Source: Erysipelotrichaceae bacterium
GTDB lineage: Bacteria > Bacillota_I > Bacilli_A > Erysipelotrichales > Erysipelotrichaceae
NCBI GenBank assembly: GCA_024681275.1
Contig: JAILBD010000262.1
Coordinates: 1 to 6,078 of the forward strand
Direction: 5' to 3'
Length of the DNA stretch: 6,078 nucleotides
A program made the translations under genes and the position numbers. Every line of letters starts with the position of its first letter. The first letter of the stretch is position 1. Under the pieces are notes generated by a model. That model saw only the letters and a program-made list of their open reading frames with translations, ran no database searches and was not told the origin of the DNA. Shown one piece after another: positions 5,807-6,078 of this stretch.

Positions 5807-5941
5807 TTATCCGATATTAAATATAAAAAAACTCGATAAAGGATCTTTATTAAAAATTGCTTCTTCTTTGCTTAGGTTATGGCAATGATATTCAAACAAC
5901 TGCCATGCGATATCAAACTGAAATAATATTTCTTTTTTCAT
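5807..5941 (-). pseudogene. DinB-like protein, truncated by repeat copy 2
   Basis: On the minus strand an ATG (5941-5939) opens a 44-codon frame. Its first ~33 residues (MKKEILFQFDIAWQLFEYHC, then HNLSKEEAIFNKD) resemble the N-terminal helix of DinB-superfamily proteins, in which a W-Q-L-x-x-Y-H segment leads to an L(W/F)-x-P-x-G-L-H-V motif. Here the frame enters the repeat at 5841 and ends after about ten unrelated residues (LSSFFIFNIG) at TAA (5809-5807). Nearly all of the ~150-residue domain, including the later metal-binding histidines, is missing, so it should not be functional. The start lies 15 bases after the stop of the preceding minus-strand gene, which suggests a former two-gene operon. 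The ribosome binding site is weak. The DinB call rests on resemblance of a short segment. Confidence 0.55.
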
Positions 5942-5956
5942 AGGATTGTCCGTTTC

Positions 5957-6078
5957 TTATCGTTCTTTTTTCACTACAGGAATCCATATCTCGCTATACG
6001 CATGTCCTTGTCTATCAGGATTCATTTTTGTAAACGAAAACGAAAGGGATTCTGCCAGCTCATAATCCGCTGTCATAA
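5957..6078 (-). CDS. C-terminal end of a probable GyrI-like / AraC effector-binding domain protein (partial)
   Basis: An open minus-strand frame enters from the window edge and ends at TAA (5959-5957). The visible ~40 residues include MTADYELAESLSFSFTKM and end in YSEIWIPVVKKER. A closing E-I-W-I-P-V followed by lysines is typical of the last strand of GyrI-like effector-binding domains, found alone or behind AraC/MerR-type DNA-binding domains. The rest lies outside the window, so I cannot say whether a DNA-binding part is present, and the ATG at 6076 is probably internal. It precedes the truncated DinB-like gene by 15 bases on the same strand. Confidence 0.5.
   Translation of the reverse strand, partial: MTADYELAESLSFSFTKMNPDRQGHAYSEIWIPVVKKER

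Larger units (their letters stand above)
5692..5841 (+). repeat. Interspersed repeat, copy 2 (~150 bp)
   Basis: Direct copy of the element at 702-848, about 5.0 kb away, with the same order of parts. It starts with a hairpin, then AGAAAAAAGCAAGAAA, the 12-mer array (three units instead of two), the conserved core and the right-end inverted repeat TTATCCGA (5807-5814) with TCGATAA (5833-5839). Similarity ends after CGATAAAG at 5841. Beyond that point lies the 5' part of a minus-strand DinB-like gene, which the repeat cuts off. The rest of that gene is not found on the other side of the repeat, so this was not a simple insertion. Confidence 0.88.

Noticed and set aside
702..5841. Repeats as attL/attR of an integrative element
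   Set aside because: The copies are ~150 bp and imperfect, no integrase or excisionase lies between them, and neither copy sits in a tRNA gene. Homologous recombination is the more economical idea.

Overview
The window looks like a low-to-moderate GC Bacillota (Firmicutes) chromosome. The evidence is AG-rich Shine-Dalgarno sites, a lactose/cellobiose-type PTS with separate IIA, IIB and IIC proteins, an RpiR regulator and AT-rich gaps between genes. An Erysipelotrichia-like host is my best guess from the style of the proteins; no marker gene in the window proves it.

Layout. (1) Positions 1-672 hold the 3' end of lysS. Its LysRS catalytic core is fused to a C-terminal Trbp111/EMAP-type tRNA-binding domain. 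(2) Positions 673-1500 are a non-coding, scarred stretch. It contains copy 1 of a ~150 bp repeat that begins with the likely lysS terminator. Next come two gene relics, one on each strand, whose broken 5' ends abut near 1050, then a nested-hairpin RNA or terminator (1302-1384), and finally the promoter and operator region of the sugar operon. (3) Positions 1526-5599 are one five-gene operon, all on the + strand: a GH4 phospho-glycosidase, a lactose/cellobiose-family EIIC, an RpiR-family regulator, EIIB and EIIA. It is closed by a rho-independent terminator whose stem contains the last stop codon. (4) Positions 5692-5841 hold copy 2 of the repeat in the same orientation. (5) Two minus-strand fragments run to the end of the window: a DinB-like gene cut off inside copy 2, and the C-terminus of a probable GyrI-like effector-binding protein.

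How the operon should work. EIIA passes phosphate to EIIB (Cys8). EIIC imports a disaccharide or glycoside while EIIB phosphorylates it. The GH4 enzyme (NAD+ and Mn2+ dependent) then splits the 6-phospho sugar into glucose 6-phosphate and an aglycone or hexose. The SIS domain of the RpiR protein probably senses the sugar phosphate and controls the operon. The GH4 carries the Cys-Asp-Met-Pro signature of 6-phospho-alpha-glucosidases, whereas the transporter belongs to a family best known for beta-linked sugars, so the substrate is not obvious.

The points most worth a second look are the direct repeats that bracket the whole operon (two versus three copies of an internal 12-mer), the alpha-type GH4 paired with a Lac-family PTS, an EIIA lacking the conserved metal-binding aspartate, three phased ACATRT motifs upstream of the operon, and the nested-hairpin RNA. 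I found no CRISPR array, tRNA, rRNA, transposase or defence genes.
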